A stretch of 64,000 bases of DNA from Hymenopellis radicata (Eukaryota > Basidiomycota > Agaricomycetes > Agaricales > Physalacriaceae): assembly GCA_015501595.1 (NCBI GenBank), contig JADNRX010000216.1:28912-92911 (forward strand). The letters run 5' to 3'. The position numbers were made by a program, and so were the translations under genes. Under the pieces are notes generated by a model. It had not been told where the DNA came from. It did not search any database and saw only the letters and a program-made list of their open reading frames with translations. Positions 33,402-45,621 of this stretch are shown in pieces (within the stretch, counting starts at the first letter, position 1; each line of letters starts with the position of its first letter).

Positions 33402-35290
33402 CGTATCGAGATTGTGAAAGGTGTGCGAAAGGCTGGAGAGAAGAAGAGCATCACGTATGACTATAAGTATGCGCCAAAAAATGGCATGACATCTGGTTCA
33501 AACACGTATGCCACACTTGAGTCAAAGTTGCCGTAAAGTCAGAGTCTGCTAGAAGTTTCCCCAGGTCCTTAGCCCCGTTGACATCGCCTTCAGATGGTGG
33601 TTGTGGTAAGAGACATCGTGCGTGGGAACAACTTCCTGATGACGCGCCACCGCCGGACGTTCCTCGACCGACAGGTAGCCTGTCAACTCGAAAGTCGAGA
33701 ATAGAGCCCTCGGACCTCCTATCGTTAAGCAACACACGTTCCTCAGAAGTCGGCGCCGTTCCAATTGCGAGATTCCTGGAATGCGCATTTCTTCGACGGT
33801 TTTCGACTTGGCACTCTTTTCGTATCCCTTCTGAGCTCGCTATCAACGACCTCGGCATATTCTACAATAATTGGGGTGAGAATGTATACATTATAGAAGG
33901 CCGAAATAAGGTGTCTTTACCTGTTAATATTGACGCTGCGTGTTCAGCCGTGGTGAACGAAACAAGAACAGCCCTCTGATTGATGTTCTATTCTGCACTC
34001 CTTGTATTGTTTTGGGTAGTGACTTTGTCTCTTCGCGCGGCCAAAGTCGTTGAATGAGACGGGGCATTGCTTGCGTCGTCGCCGCCCGCAAGCCCTCTGT
34101 TTGTTCATCCCTCATAACATTTCTCTACTGAAGATGAGTCGTGTATTTATCTGGTGGGATCTTTCGCACCTGCCAAATCTTCCATTATTCTCGGGCTACG
34201 CGCTAGATTCATGAATAGGTTCCTTCACCCTATCCAAGATCATTGAATGGTTGGAGGAACTGACACGTCTTCTGTGTTTGGTTTTCTATTTTGCACTCTC
34301 GGTATTAAGGACAATGCAGTCCGTCAGGAGCTCCTCAAACAAAGATGTGGTCGGCAGCCTCTTGTGTTGGTCCTTGGAAACCTCGCAAATGCATAACAGC
34401 AATGTAGTGAGCCAGCCGTTGCATTCTACGTAGTAATAGGTAAGTCAAGGCAAATCAGAGTAAAACGGCGATAGACGTACTAATTTCGACTCACACAACT
34501 TCTCCCCAAGGCTTCAAAAGGTCTAGAGGGTCCCGTAAGGTCCCGTAAAGGTGCACATATAACGTTCGCTTATATCTGAAGGTAAGCTTTATCTGATGCG
34601 CCCGTGTACACCATAAAACCTTCTGCATCATTTCAGTTCTTACACGACGACATTGCCTTGATTGTGCCGAAATGAAGGAGCTGTGATTTTGGAGCGGTAT
34701 AAGTTGGGAGACGCGGCGCATACGTGCGGGATCGGACACCACGGTCGGCGTGGGCACCTCACTAGCAACCAGCGGCGAGTAACGCGAGTAAAGTGGGCAG
34801 GGAGTCGGGCAACATCATGATGGTTCCGAAGAAAGCCGGTCACGCTCACATGCAACCTCTGGGGCGTTTTGAATCTGATCAAGCTTTGATTATCCGCGTA
34901 TTCAATGTATTAGGCCGGCCGTCTTCAGAAGATCATTAATGATATCTATGCAAAAAAGCCTAGTAGAGTTTTCGGGAACAAGACTGAGAAGTAGTGTGAG
35001 GCATTTGCATCCATCTTCTCCTTCTTCCGTGCAGCAGAGCTGTCTATTTATCCGGGCTTGATACCTGCATTTCGTTCTCTTGCGTCTGCGAGTTTTGGCT
35101 GAGACTCAGCTAGCAGCATGCTGTACACGACAACCGGAGTTCTATAGGTGTATCAAACATGATGTTAGTATAAAAACAAGTGAGCAGGGAGAGAACAAAT
35201 AAACCCGCTCTCCCATGAATATACGATTGAAAAATGTAAGTACAGCATAAATACACCACAAGAACCCCGAAAGAAAGAGAATGTGCTGTA
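33402..35290. other. intergenic: P450 upstream flank and decayed F-box-like remnants
   Basis: 33402-33650 matches 41196-41520 upstream of the second P450, so the duplication included the promoter. 34430-34880 resembles 46430-47010 in stretches (for example AGAGTAAAAC.GC.ATAGACGTAC and TTGATTGTGCCGA.ATGA). On the minus strand, LHVSVTGF and TRVTRRW recall the middle of agaric F-box proteins. No intact gene is visible. Confidence 0.45.
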
Positions 35291-36479
35291 TCAGTAAAGG
35301 GTCCATACTGTAAGTGATGCAACGAGCGCTAGTAATAGAGTTCTGATACGAATCGACATTGCACCGTCCGTTGAGGCAGCCACAGTGGGTGCATAACCCT
35401 CTCCACACGCCGTATCCGCCAACGACTGTGCTGAAGGGTACGTACTCTGCAGTGCCTCTAGATGAGGATATGCCTCCGCGAAGATATTCATAATACTCTT
35501 CGTACATGACGAGCACACTGGCGTCGATGTGTTGGGCACGGATATATCTAGGGGAAGCTGGTAAAAGTACTGATCCGAAGGATTAGAGTTGTGCACGGCG
35601 TTGACGTAGCAGTATGTGTTGGTGGTGGGGTCGGCCTGGCAGGCGGCGTCGTGCATGACGCTATACGCCTTGAGCGCGGTTAGGGTGGAGGAAACGAGGA
35701 CACTATTATCCGCAATGTCCACCGCACACGCAGTCTGGATGGCGTCTGCGAACCAGGCGATATTGCTCGCGCACTGATCGTACCCAAGTGGCGGATTACA
35801 CGTCCCCCACACCACTGCATTGAGTTCCGTAAGGTTGTCTTGTGTCTGATAGGCATATCCCATCAGGCTGAGTATGGGTAGAGTGATAAAGAATACATAC
35901 CGCGACGAATGCGTTGGACGTTTGGAGAAGCATGGAAAACGGGCGACACGAACGGAAAGCAGCGGTGTTGGTCATGTTGGAAAAGAAATTGAAACAGGTC
36001 ATGGAGGAATAGTTTTGGGTGATGTCGGAATCGAAGGCCTGTGGGAACGGAGCCGGGAGGTCGGGATTGGTGGGGATCGTTGGGACCGCTTGCGCAGTAG
36101 CAGCAGTTGTGGACGCCGTCGCAGTTGCAGACTGCGTAGACGGCACCACCAACCCAGACGCCGTTAAACTGCCAGATATCGTTGCGATGTTCGTCGAGTG
36201 GTCATTGTTTGGATGACGTTTATGTGGCTGCCAATCAACGCCCGTGGTGGTCAGCGTTTCCCAGTTCAGCTGGAAGCCCTCCGATAGCACGTCGAACGCC
36301 GCTGGATGCGTAATGTACCGCGTCGATGCCGTTATGAGGACTAGGGCGAGCGGCACGAGAAGAACGGTCCATTTTATCCTGCGACCGACAGACCGTTTCT
36401 CAGCGCCGTACACTTCGGGCTCCTGAGGCGGAACCTCTTTATCGACAGGCGGAAGGGGGGACGGGGGAGGGGTGAACAT
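35291..36479 (-). CDS. fungal membrane-anchored extracellular protein (DUF7729-like)
   Basis: Exons 36479-35901 and 35845-35291, joined in phase 0 by a 55-base intron that uses the acceptor TATCAG. The short Pro-rich cytosolic N-terminus precedes a signal anchor, WTVLLVPLALVLITASTRYI. A Ser/Thr/Ala-rich linker follows, then a cysteine-rich domain: YSSMTCFNFFSNMTNTAAFR, SCRPFSMLLQTSNAFV, then NLTELNAVVWGTCNPPLGYD, KAYSVMHDAACQADP, CYVNAVHNSNPSDQYFYQLP and TPVCSSCTKSIMNIF. It ends in a hydrophobic tail (IRTLLLALVASLTVWTLY), which looks like a GPI-anchor signal. This architecture is widespread in Agaricomycetes and uncharacterised. Even spacing of cysteines and N-glycosylation sites suggest a wall- or surface-exposed protein. 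Confidence 0.75.
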
Positions 36480-37206
36480 CGCCAGAAGTGGGCGGCCAGA
36501 TGTGCGGGGGAGGGAGGGTAAAAGAGTGTGGTAATAAAGAGTGTGGCAGAGTTGAGTAGACTTCTTTCCGCTTCCTAGAGAATCTGTTCATCATTCTTCA
36601 ATATCAGGAACAAGGAGATCATAGGAACAACGGACTGTCAAGGAAAACAGAGAGGGGGAGGACCAAGTCTAGCGCCAGACCTCTGCTAGGCGTGTTGAAG
36701 TTCGTTAAGCAGTCGTTCCCTTCAACGAAGATGGGTGTTAGCGACAGACCCTGCTGCCGGCATTGCAAGGTCCTACTTCTTGGAAAATTCCAGGCTCCTG
36801 ATGATCGGTGCCAGGTGGCAGTGTTCTCAATTGGTTCGGCTTTAGGCGGTGATATCTCAGATCTCTGATCTCCTTTTACAGCATACTCGACTATTCGACA
36901 TTTGCTCCCCTTTTTCTAAATCGCGTCGAGGGACTCTATGTGCGAGTGCGAACAACAAGCGAACAAGGGCGAGATTAAGAACTTTCGTCAAGACTTTCTA
37001 ACGTTGAAGGTTGATAGCTTTATCACTGATTCACGCGACCACCGGCAGATGAACACTTGATGAACACCCAACACAACAAGTGCACCCCAAAAGATCTCTG
37101 ATGAGCGTGTGTAAATAACTATAGAAGGCACACGACTCACAGTGACACTTAAGCTTTCAATCTCTTGCGGTAATAGAATCAACAAAGTATAAACATTCGA
37201 TGCTCT
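36480..37206. other. intergenic stretch, no gene recognised
   Basis: Probable promoter of the 36479 gene at its left end; nothing else supported. Confidence 0.4.
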
Positions 37207-38400
37207 TCATAATTCGAATTCTGGGAGGGAGTATCTGGTACCTCCTGGTACCTCTACCTTGAAGCCTTTAGCCCTCCAGAGCTCTTCCATCCAGACAAGA
37301 CTATCCTCCGTCTCCAGGACGGATGTTCTCCAGGGTCTGTAGCAATGACTTTTTCAATATCGTCGCGCTTCGTTGACAATAACGTTGTCAACGTATACGT
37401 CGGCCAAACAGGTGCATCCGCGGGATCGCTTAATCCGTCTTTTAGATCCGCATGCTCCGCCACCATGATTTCTGTAGCAGTCTGTACATGGACTGCTCAG
37501 GAGAGATGATGGGGCTCCAACGACCGATGTCGGCGGCTCCAAAAGATGAGAGCGCGCGATGTCGCGCACGTCAATGACCCCTTTTGAGCTTGGATTGGCT
37601 AGTGCTTATGTCCTGGGCGGCGCAGAAGGCGGTAGACATACCCGTTGCTCGGCAATGACTTGTAATTCGGTTCAAGGACAAGGCGTTCAAAGCCTGGGAA
37701 TGGTTCGAACGTCGTACCGGGCGCGATTGCATTCAATGAGACGAAGTAGAACGTGAATATGAAACGGGGACGAAAGGGTTACTGAAGGAGATGTCGATCT
37801 CTGGGTGTGTCTTGGCAAACCCAAGGACGGTCCTCATGAGTTCTTTCTGACCACATAACTCCCATAACTCATCAGAGGATGGTCCCCCCATGTCGGCTTT
37901 CGTGATGGGATTCCAGTCTGCGATGTATTTGAGTACAGCACTGAGCTGAAAATTGAATGGGCTCACCGTCGGTACCATAAGGACCCGTCGCCGGCCATGT
38001 TACGACAGAGCTGGTAACAATCAACCTTTTGACAGCGGCTTCTTCAGCTATGTGTAAGTAGACTTCCTTATTCTGCAACCTGCCGACATGGTGAGGATGC
38101 TGTGGTCCGCGACATAAGGCCGAACGGTCACCGATCTTTTAAATGGCCGTGGCGGTCGCTCGTCCTGCCAGGGATGGGCACGGCGAGATGGATAACGCCA
38201 TAAACATCTGGGATACTGAGGTGACATAGAACCACATGTAGAGAACACCAACCTTTCAAGAATGGACGAAGGTCGGCGCCGAAGATGTCGGGAATATCAA
38301 GACTTCGAAGTTGTCCTTCGAATAATGTGCCGAGAGCGCCTCAGCGAGAAGGGCAGCCTTCGCGCCACGGGCCGCACTAGGAGACGTTAAAATATACTCT
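37207..38400 (-). pseudogene. decayed NAD(P)-dependent epimerase/dehydratase-family gene
   Basis: On the minus strand the pieces come in the right order for an extended short-chain dehydrogenase but in changing frames: GAKAALLAEALS, IPDVYGVIHLAVPIPGRTS, AVKRLIVTSSVVTWPATGPY, KTHPEIDISFSNPFV, TFEPFPGFERLVLEPNY, GVIDVRDIARSHLLEPPTS, HADLKDGLSDPADAPVWPTY and SLVWMEELWRAKGFKVEVPG, ending at 37207. Introns explain some of the frame changes but not all: the step from EKVIATDPGEHP to VLETEDSLVW, with no splice sites, is a clear indel, and the join before IPDVYG also fails in phase. The N-terminal nucleotide-binding motif is not visible. The gene is probably dead, though single sequencing errors could mimic part of this. 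Confidence 0.6.
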
Positions 38401-39142
38401 AGAAACGGGTTTTGACTAGCCGAATTAGAACGGTATAGCCGATAAAGCCAGAGTCACCAGTGACCTACGTATTGGTTAGAGAGCTGGGAGAGAGCATGCG
38501 CACGAAAACGGTTTCGGACGCGTTATGAAATACAGAGAAGTATTTCTGGGTGTAAGTATCAGAAACGATTCGGTCATGTGTTGTTTATGAGGTTCCTCTG
38601 TGAGAGGCGAAAGGCTTTATATGTGTCGCGTCCTTGTGAAATGTAATTCAGAACAATGATGAAATAGACGTGGCTTACAGGATCAGAGTTCTGGAGAGCT
38701 GACATGTCAGCCAGAAGAGGATGCGTAACCCAGAGTATTACATTTCGCTCCAAGCGTCTTGGAAGTTGGTGAGGCTCAAGACCCACCTCACAGAAGTCCG
38801 TGAGGTCGAAGCCGTTGCTCCCCGAGTCGTTGATGATTCGTCGGCGCATAGCAAGAATAGTATTTTTAGATGATCATCACGCGTCAGAGGCACGTTTTTG
38901 CAGAAAGACGTGGTGTATAAACAAGAATCAGATGGATTAACGCGCCCGCGCAGAATCCAAGTCCAGTGCGCGTTGCCTGCAGATGATCATGGTGGTCGCG
39001 GTAACAGTGTATCGGGTGTGGGAACTACTTTCTGTATTTGGCTTATGGGCCGATGCCACTTTGTAGTCCTCTTTCACCTCAGCAACTAATGATTCAGAAA
39101 TTGTATATTCAACATTATAATACTGCTCAATCCTCGCCTATA
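38401..39142. other. intergenic stretch, no gene recognised
   Basis: Between the epimerase remnant and the second P450. No supported feature. Confidence 0.4.
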
Positions 39143-41195
39143 TCATTGTCCTCCCAGATAGCACACACGAAGCGGCATCATGGTCTCATCCCCGACGAAT
39201 GCCTGCGTAGTCGCGGCCCTAAATTCCTCAATCTTCGCGCCCGTGCGCTCAAAGGCAAAATCACGAATCAAAATCGTGAGCATCACTTTGAATTCGAGTA
39301 TAGCTGTTGATCATGAGCCACAGAACAACACAAAACACCTGACGCTCACCGAGTCGCCAACCGAGACAGTTCCTAGGTCCATCGAGGAATGAAGCCACAT
39401 TGGCGTACGGACCGCGAGGGAGTTGGTCCGTTGGAGGCACACCGTCAGGAATAAGCCACCGCTCGGGGAAGAAACTATGACTATCTGTGCCCCAGACTTC
39501 GGGATCTGTGTTCAGAACGGACGTGGGTATTTGGATCACCTGCGATGAGGTGAGAAATGTCGTAGCAGCGTTGCAACATTGACCATACCTGTCCCGCTTT
39601 GATGGGCAAAGAAGTGATGACCTCCCCGTTGGCGGTGGTAACCGTTTTCCCAAATGGAATCACGTCGTCTTCGAGGGCGACGCGATCGGTGCGAGGGGAC
39701 GCGGCGTGTAGTCGAAGACTGAATAGCATTACAGCAAACGAATGACAAAGGTGAGCAAGTGCTTACCTTTCGCGCGTAACTGCGTCGAGATATGGCAAAT
39801 TGCTTATGCCATCATAGTTTAAATCACTTCCAAGTTCATGTATCTCTTGACGGAGCTTGCTTTGAACATCGGGATGACCCGCTAGTTCGTACAGAGCAAA
39901 ATTGGTCGTGCAAGCCGTTGTCTCATGACCGACCATGCTGTAAAATTTCGATCAGTGCACGTTCCCAGCACTTTTGGCAGCAAGCACTCACAGAAAGGTT
40001 GAGATGTTCTCCAGCAAAACCTGACCTGACAACCGCTCGCTCTCATTTGTCGTTCTTGAATTATTCAGCAAGATCGTCAGTATATCCTTCCCTTCTCCAG
40101 TTGCCATCGTCGCGCCAACACCCATCGCGTTATCTCTCAACATCTGTGATCCAATCCGCATTGCAACCTGTTTGGCGACACCTTCGTTTTGTAGCGCAGC
40201 AATTGGAAGCTTCTGAATCCACGGAAACTTGGAGATGAATAGCGGCGCACAGAATCCAGTCATCGTATGTGCCAGAAGAACGTCATTGTGCCACGACTCC
40301 GAGATGTTATTAGCATCTTCTGATTGACCGCCACTGAAATCGTGCCCAAACGCCACGCGTCCAATGATGTCGAGTCTGCACACACGATGGTCAGCATAGT
40401 GATGAGAGAATTAAAGGAATCCTTCTACTTACGTGCACGAGGAAATAAATGGTGATATGTTGGTTGAAGAACTTTCTCCGCCTTGACTCGCGATGTGTTT
40501 GAACAGGCGAGCATTCAACTGGAAAAAGGTCCTTGCTTTAGAAGACCACAGAGGCTCGCTGAGCACTTACACTCTCTGCGCACGCTATAACGTCGTCCGT
40601 CATCTTTTTGACGGAGCCAAGCCTGGTAAACGGTAGCGTTAGGGGAGATACAAACCATCATGAGGAAACCATACGTGAAAGCTGGCGCAAGGACCCTTCG
40701 TTGTTGTTTATGTTCCTCTCCTTCCGCCCAAACTACGCCCTTGCCGAGCCACTTCTCCGCTGTAGGGCGAAATTCGGGTGACTTGACATAGCGATAGCAA
40801 TGCTGGAGTATATGTTGAGCAGACACGTTGTCCGAGGTTACAAGCTGCAACAATTTCAGTCGACATGAATCGGATCCAGAGGTTGTATACTGACGACATC
40901 GGGACTGAACAAGGGTGCTTTGATGCGATAAACAGGTCCGAGTGAGGCCGCCCATTTCGAGTGCTGGGAGTGCTTCACGTTCGATTCCTGCGACCAGATG
41001 GCGTATTCGTGACCCAAAGCCAGTGCCTCTGGAACGCAGGCTGAGACATGCATTAAATCAATATTGTCTGCACCCTATCGGTTTCATTTCACGTACAGCG
41101 CTCCGCAACCTATGGATAGGCGAGCTCCATCGAAGGAAGAGTCGGTAGAGTAGTAGAGCCGCTGAGAGGACAGCACACAAGATGGCGGAGTACAT
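39143..41195 (-). CDS. cytochrome P450, copy 2
   Basis: Starts at 41195 (MYSAILCAVLSAALLLYRLF) and ends at the stop 39143-39145, with the same exon pattern as copy 1. Conserved pieces: WSQESNVKHSQHSKWA, ASLGPVYRIKAPLFSPDVV, the wall of the C-helix WLGKGVVWAEGEEHKQQRR, IIGRVAFGHDFSGGQ, VGHETTACT, ExxR across the splice, and the haem loop FLDGPRNCLGWRLG. The last exon gives ILEFKVMLTILIRDFAF. Everything needed for a microsomal P450 is present and in frame. It is clearly paralogous to copy 1 about 8 kb away, with differences spread over the whole protein, so the duplication is not brand-new. The two are separated by the membrane-protein gene and the epimerase remnant. Confidence 0.85.
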
Positions 41196-41841
41196 CGAAT
41201 CGAATACTTCTGGAGAGTGAAAGGTGCGCGAGACGCTTAAAAGAGAAACACATCATGCGTGGCTACGAGGGCACGAAGCGATGTCGTGATGTTAGCTTCC
41301 TAAAAAGCGGACATCTGCAGCTGATCCCCAAAAATTCTCAGCGCTAACTTTAAATCATGGCTAGCATGCGGTTTCCGAAAAGTCTGGATCTGTTAGAAGA
41401 TTGCCTGAGGACCTCAGCCCAGTTTTCAGGGTCTACAGGTGGTGGTCGGGGTGAAAGCATCGTGCGTGGGAACTATCATGGCATCTGCCTCTACACCAAT
41501 TACTACCGACTAAGCAGGTCGCCTTGTATGGGCCTTTTATCTCAAGGACATGCTCCCAATCCGAGCCCGAATACTCGGCGCTTAAAGAACTAGTCTCGAA
41601 CTTGCCGCTCGACGCCGGTTTTTTGAGGAGCTGAGGACACCGGCTTCGCCAACGATCTGATCGGCTTGGTGAAGCGTCTGGTGTCGACTCGTCTAGTAAA
41701 GAACTGTTGTTGTGAAAGCTGCCGGGGCGCCGGCGCTGTTCAATTGTTGCGTTCTCTGGCTCTACTTAGCCTGCTGATCTACGCTCTTTTTGTTAAAATT
41801 CCTATATAATAGTAACATGCCTTCAATATAATTTCAGTACC
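41196..41841. other. intergenic: duplicated P450 upstream flank
   Basis: 41196-41520 resembles 33402-33650. No gene seen in the rest. Confidence 0.4.
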
Positions 41842-44475
41842 ATGAATTCCATTCCTATCAACATCGTGGACCATGTTCTGCAACAATTGTGGTGGGAATG
41901 CACACGTCAGTACACAGCATCCAATCCGGAACAGAGCGTTCTTACCTTTCTAGGAAACTCCTCGTGTTCGTCTGTGGCGTTAGGAACAGCTCTCTACCTT
42001 GTTTCCTTACCTCCACTCGCTATGTCGATTCGGGTTTCTCCCTTTAGCGACTTTCTCTCTTCCCGCAGTCATTCTGTGGAATTAGACGAGGCGGCTGTTC
42101 ATCCGTCGCTTGCTTCGCCGCCAGCCAGCTTCCTGTTGGTCCATTCCTCAGAACATTTCCACAGCATCACTGATGAAAATGCATTTACACTTGTAGTGAC
42201 TTCCTGGAGCCTCAAATTGGCTCTTCCTCGCCACGGTACTTTCCTCCTGAGCTGGATGCTGAAAGCTTTTCCTCTACATTATCTAATTGGGAGGACCTGC
42301 CCAACCCGTAAGCTCTTCTGTTGTTCTATGCTATCATGCTTACAGGTATGATGCGTAGAGTCAGGAGCGTAAAGGTCGAGCCTGTTGATGCCATTTCCGG
42401 AGAACAAGACACCCGAACCGACTCGCCTTCCGTCCCTGGGGCACGAACGAGCCACAAAACAGAACACTCTTCTACTTCTCCACTCTCTTCTAGCAACGAT
42501 GCTAGATCTGCGCATGCACCACTGCCGCCACCCTCTCCACGACCTGAGATCCTTGAAGTAGTGTCTGGAAGAACGAAGGCCCACACACCGCCACCGTTAT
42601 CCTTTCCGACAAAAAGCCATCCCCAACGCATCTCGGAGGGAGAACCGTGCACTGATAACCGCAATTGTGCCCAACGAGTCACACCATCCTTGCGGCTAAG
42701 GCTAACCACTGCTCGGAGTCCCAGTGTCTCGCCATTAGTGAGTAGCGCGGGTGTCCCGAGGGTATTTCGATTGAAACCCCTACCCGCACCCTCCACTTAC
42801 CCGGTCCCGCAGTGCGGGTGCGGGTTACCCGCTGAAATCGTCTCGGGTCTGACTGAAATCGCACACCAGCACTACCCGTAGCATCTCCGCATCCTACTGC
42901 GCCGACCTGACTCACCTCACGAGTACCGCGACACATTTTCATGCCCGTTGGCGGCCCCTGAGCAATTGCGCGGGGGCTACCAGCGTGCATGAGCTGGTGG
43001 GAGTGCGGCATCAACGTGGGTGAGGATGGTGTGGGAGAGGAAGGTGCTACCAGGCGTGAGAGGACGAAGGCACTATGACAGGCTAAGTTAGAAGACGGTA
43101 AAGAAAGGAGAAAAATGCGCACCGATGAGGGCTGGATGCGTCCGCGACGCCCTCCAGCCCGTACTCCAACACCTCGAGTACTGCAGCGGTCGGCGCTGCG
43201 CTATATCCAGCTGAATGGCGGTCCAGGCAGTGCGCATCGCGAGAACTAGCACGGAAGTACACTCCGGAGCGTATCCGAGCGTGCAGCGGCTGGGGCGGAG
43301 CCAGGAGAATGGTCCAGTAGTAATGCTGCCTCGCTTGTGAGGGCTTACGCGCTCCGAATCGTCGGATTGGTGTCGTCGCGAAGACGAACACCAGAATGCG
43401 CCCCGGAACGTATCCGAGGGCGCAGCAGTCGTCGCAAAGCCAAACCGTACGGAGAAAGCAGAGCAGAGCAGAGAAAGCAAGTAAAACAAGCCCCAGAAGA
43501 AGTTCTGGGGCCAACAAACACGACAGTGAGGTCGTGCTGTGGTGGTGAGAGGCAAGGAGATGTGATCTGAGGTGATCGATCGTTATCCGGCAGTTGCCGG
43601 GACGTTCGGCCAGCTCGGCGATCGAGGAAATTTGTTCGCAACGTCGTTTTGGGGCGACGATGGGCTCGTTTGAGCCCAAATAAATTCGATAATTCACATA
43701 AAAATATATATACTATAATTGTATTATGACTTGTGGTCCAACTGGACCACGGCACGGGTAAGAAAGGGTGACGCGGGTTACAGCGGGTGCTCGGACCGAG
43801 ACCCCTACCCGGACCCTGACCCACCCGCATCCGTGACCCGGACCGGGTGCTCCGACCCGGGCTATTCACTACTCGCCATCCGGGAAGACAGGTCGAACGT
43901 CCAATTTACCTTTGATCAAGGTTGAGGAACCGCAGACCGATGACGACTTGCCGCTACCGCCCATTATCGCCCTCGCCGAGGAATCCGAGTATGAGTGCTC
44001 AGAAGGCGAAGAGGAGAAGGAAGACTCTGAGGACGAGTTATCGCCCTCTGAGGCGGAGGAAGCCCCAGAACCGGAATCGGAACCACTCAAGATTATCATC
44101 AAGCTCAAGAGAAAGCGGGACGAAGTTCAACAAGATACATCAGTGCAGGACCGCAAGCGAAGGAAGGCTGTACAAGAGCCTACATCTAAAAAACCGCAAT
44201 TAAAGCATAACGGCAGGCGGTACTGTTGCACTCTCGACGGGTGTCACAAAACCTTTGCTCGAAAGAACGACTTGAAGCGCCATGAGCAGATGGCCAGTAT
44301 ACACAGGCGGGTTGGCCTGTCGTGCAACGTATGTCCATCTAGTATGCGGACCTTTTCAAGACCGGATGCTCTTCAAAGACACAAACGGTCCGCCAAACAT
44401 CAGAGAAACGAGAGACGTGCGTGGCTGGACAGCGTCGACATTGAGTCGACAGTCTCGAATTCAGCGGAGACCTGA
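41842..44475 (+). pseudogene. C2H2 zinc-finger regulator gene interrupted by a 1.1-kb hAT-like element
   Basis: Exon 1 (41842-42307) joins exon 2 (from 42346) over a 38-base intron. Exon 2 starts MMRRVRSVKVEPVDA and runs through a Ser/Pro-rich region up to RSPSVSP at 42735. There the element 42736-43871 enters. Directly after its right target duplication the frame resumes as SGKTGRTSNLPLIKVEEPQT, then an acidic region, a basic nuclear-targeting stretch (KRKRDE, RKRRK) and two C2H2 fingers: CTLDGCHKTFARKNDLKRH and CNVCPSSMRTFSRPDALQRH. It ends at 44475. The two halves are in the same frame once the element and one target copy are ignored. With the element in place, the frame stops at 42881, before the fingers. 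Splicing could in principle remove part of the insert. The role would be DNA-binding regulation; targets are unknown. Confidence 0.72.
42736..43871. mobile_element. hAT-like non-autonomous element (1136 bp) inside the C2H2 gene
   Basis: Inverted ends TAGTGAGTAGCGCGGGT and TAGTGAATAGCCCGGGT, with the 8-base duplication CTCGCCAT on both sides (42728-42735 and 43872-43879). The inside is GC-rich near both ends (runs of ACCCG types) and has no transposase frame. The duplication length and TAG start suit hAT. Confidence 0.85.
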
Positions 44476-44538
44476 ATCATGTCATAGAACTTATATTTGG
44501 TGTGCAAAGCCGTAGGAGTGGACCTACTTCTGTTAGAA

Positions 44539-44954
44539 TAGAGCATGCCACGAGTTTCAGCCAGTGCAGGTAACTCACAGGTAACCTGCAACTCGCGACT
44601 CACGACCCGGGTTCGCGCAAGCTGCAGGTTTGAGGTTAAAGCATTCTGCAAGTACTTGCACAGGTTTCGGTAGTCATTTAAGATATAATATTATGCATAT
44701 ATCCTGTGTTATACATATGAATATGATCTAACAGAGGTGCAATAGGCTATAGAGATCATATTTGCATTAGTTTGACCTCAGTTGGAGGTGATATGAGTGG
44801 GTTACAGCTCAAAACTCGTGAAAAACTCGCAAACTCGCAAGTTTTAGACCCGTGACTCATGAGTTTGAGACAAGTCGCAAGTCCGGACTTCAGATATGCA
44901 AACTCGTGCAAACTCGACCCGCCGGACCTGGGTTTAGACTCGTGGCATGCTCTA
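44539..44954. mobile_element. hAT-like MITE (416 bp), TIR TAGAGCATGCCACGAGT, copy 1
   Basis: Inverted ends TAGAGCATGCCACGAGT / ACTCGTGGCATGCTCTA, target duplication TGTTAGAA (44531-44538 and 44955-44962). It lies 60 bases past the C2H2 stop. Non-coding; the inside has many AACTCG/CGAGTT words. Confidence 0.9.
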
Positions 44955-45205
44955 TGTTAGAATAGTCTAGATCACAATTATAACAATCTTCAGCTCCGGT
45001 GCCTCGTACTTGATGTAATACTAGGACGATGTCATTGAACAACAAAGATCTTTCAAACCGCAGACAAACATGAGACTCAAAGGAAGAGTAAGTCCCGAGG
45101 ATGACTCTAACCCTTGACACCATTTAGTAAGTAAAGCAAGGGAGGTGACCTGAGAAAATCACCGTTGTCAGCCAAGCATAGATAACGCCCTCTGTGGGCA
45201 AGCAC

Positions 45206-45621
45206 CAGAGCATGCCACGAGTCTAAACCTGGGTCCGGCGGGTCGAGTTTGTGCGAGTTTGCATATCTGAAGTCTGGACTTGCGACTTGTCTCAAACTCG
45301 CGAGTCACGGGTCTAAAACTCGCGAGTTTGCGAGTTTTTGACGAGTTTTGAGCTATAACCCACTCATATCACCTTCAACTGAGGTCAAACTAATGCAAAC
45401 ATGATCTCTATAGCCTATTGCAGCTCTGTTGGATCATATTCATATGTATAACACAGTTTATATGCATAATATTATATCTTAACTGACTACCGGAACCTGT
45501 GCAAGTACTTGCAGAATGCTCCAACCTCAAACCTGCGACTTGCGCGAACCCGGGTCGCGAGTTGCGAGTCGCAGGTTACCTGCGGGTTACCTGCGCTGGC
45601 CGAAACTCGTGGCATGCTCTA
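45206..45621. mobile_element. hAT-like MITE (416 bp), copy 2, inverted relative to copy 1
   Basis: Same length and sequence family as 44539-44954 but in the opposite orientation. The left end begins CAGAGCATGCC (one change), and the target duplication is GCAAGCAC (45198-45205 and 45622-45629). The different target sequence shows that it inserted independently. Copies 1 and 2 could pair over 416 bases. Confidence 0.9.
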
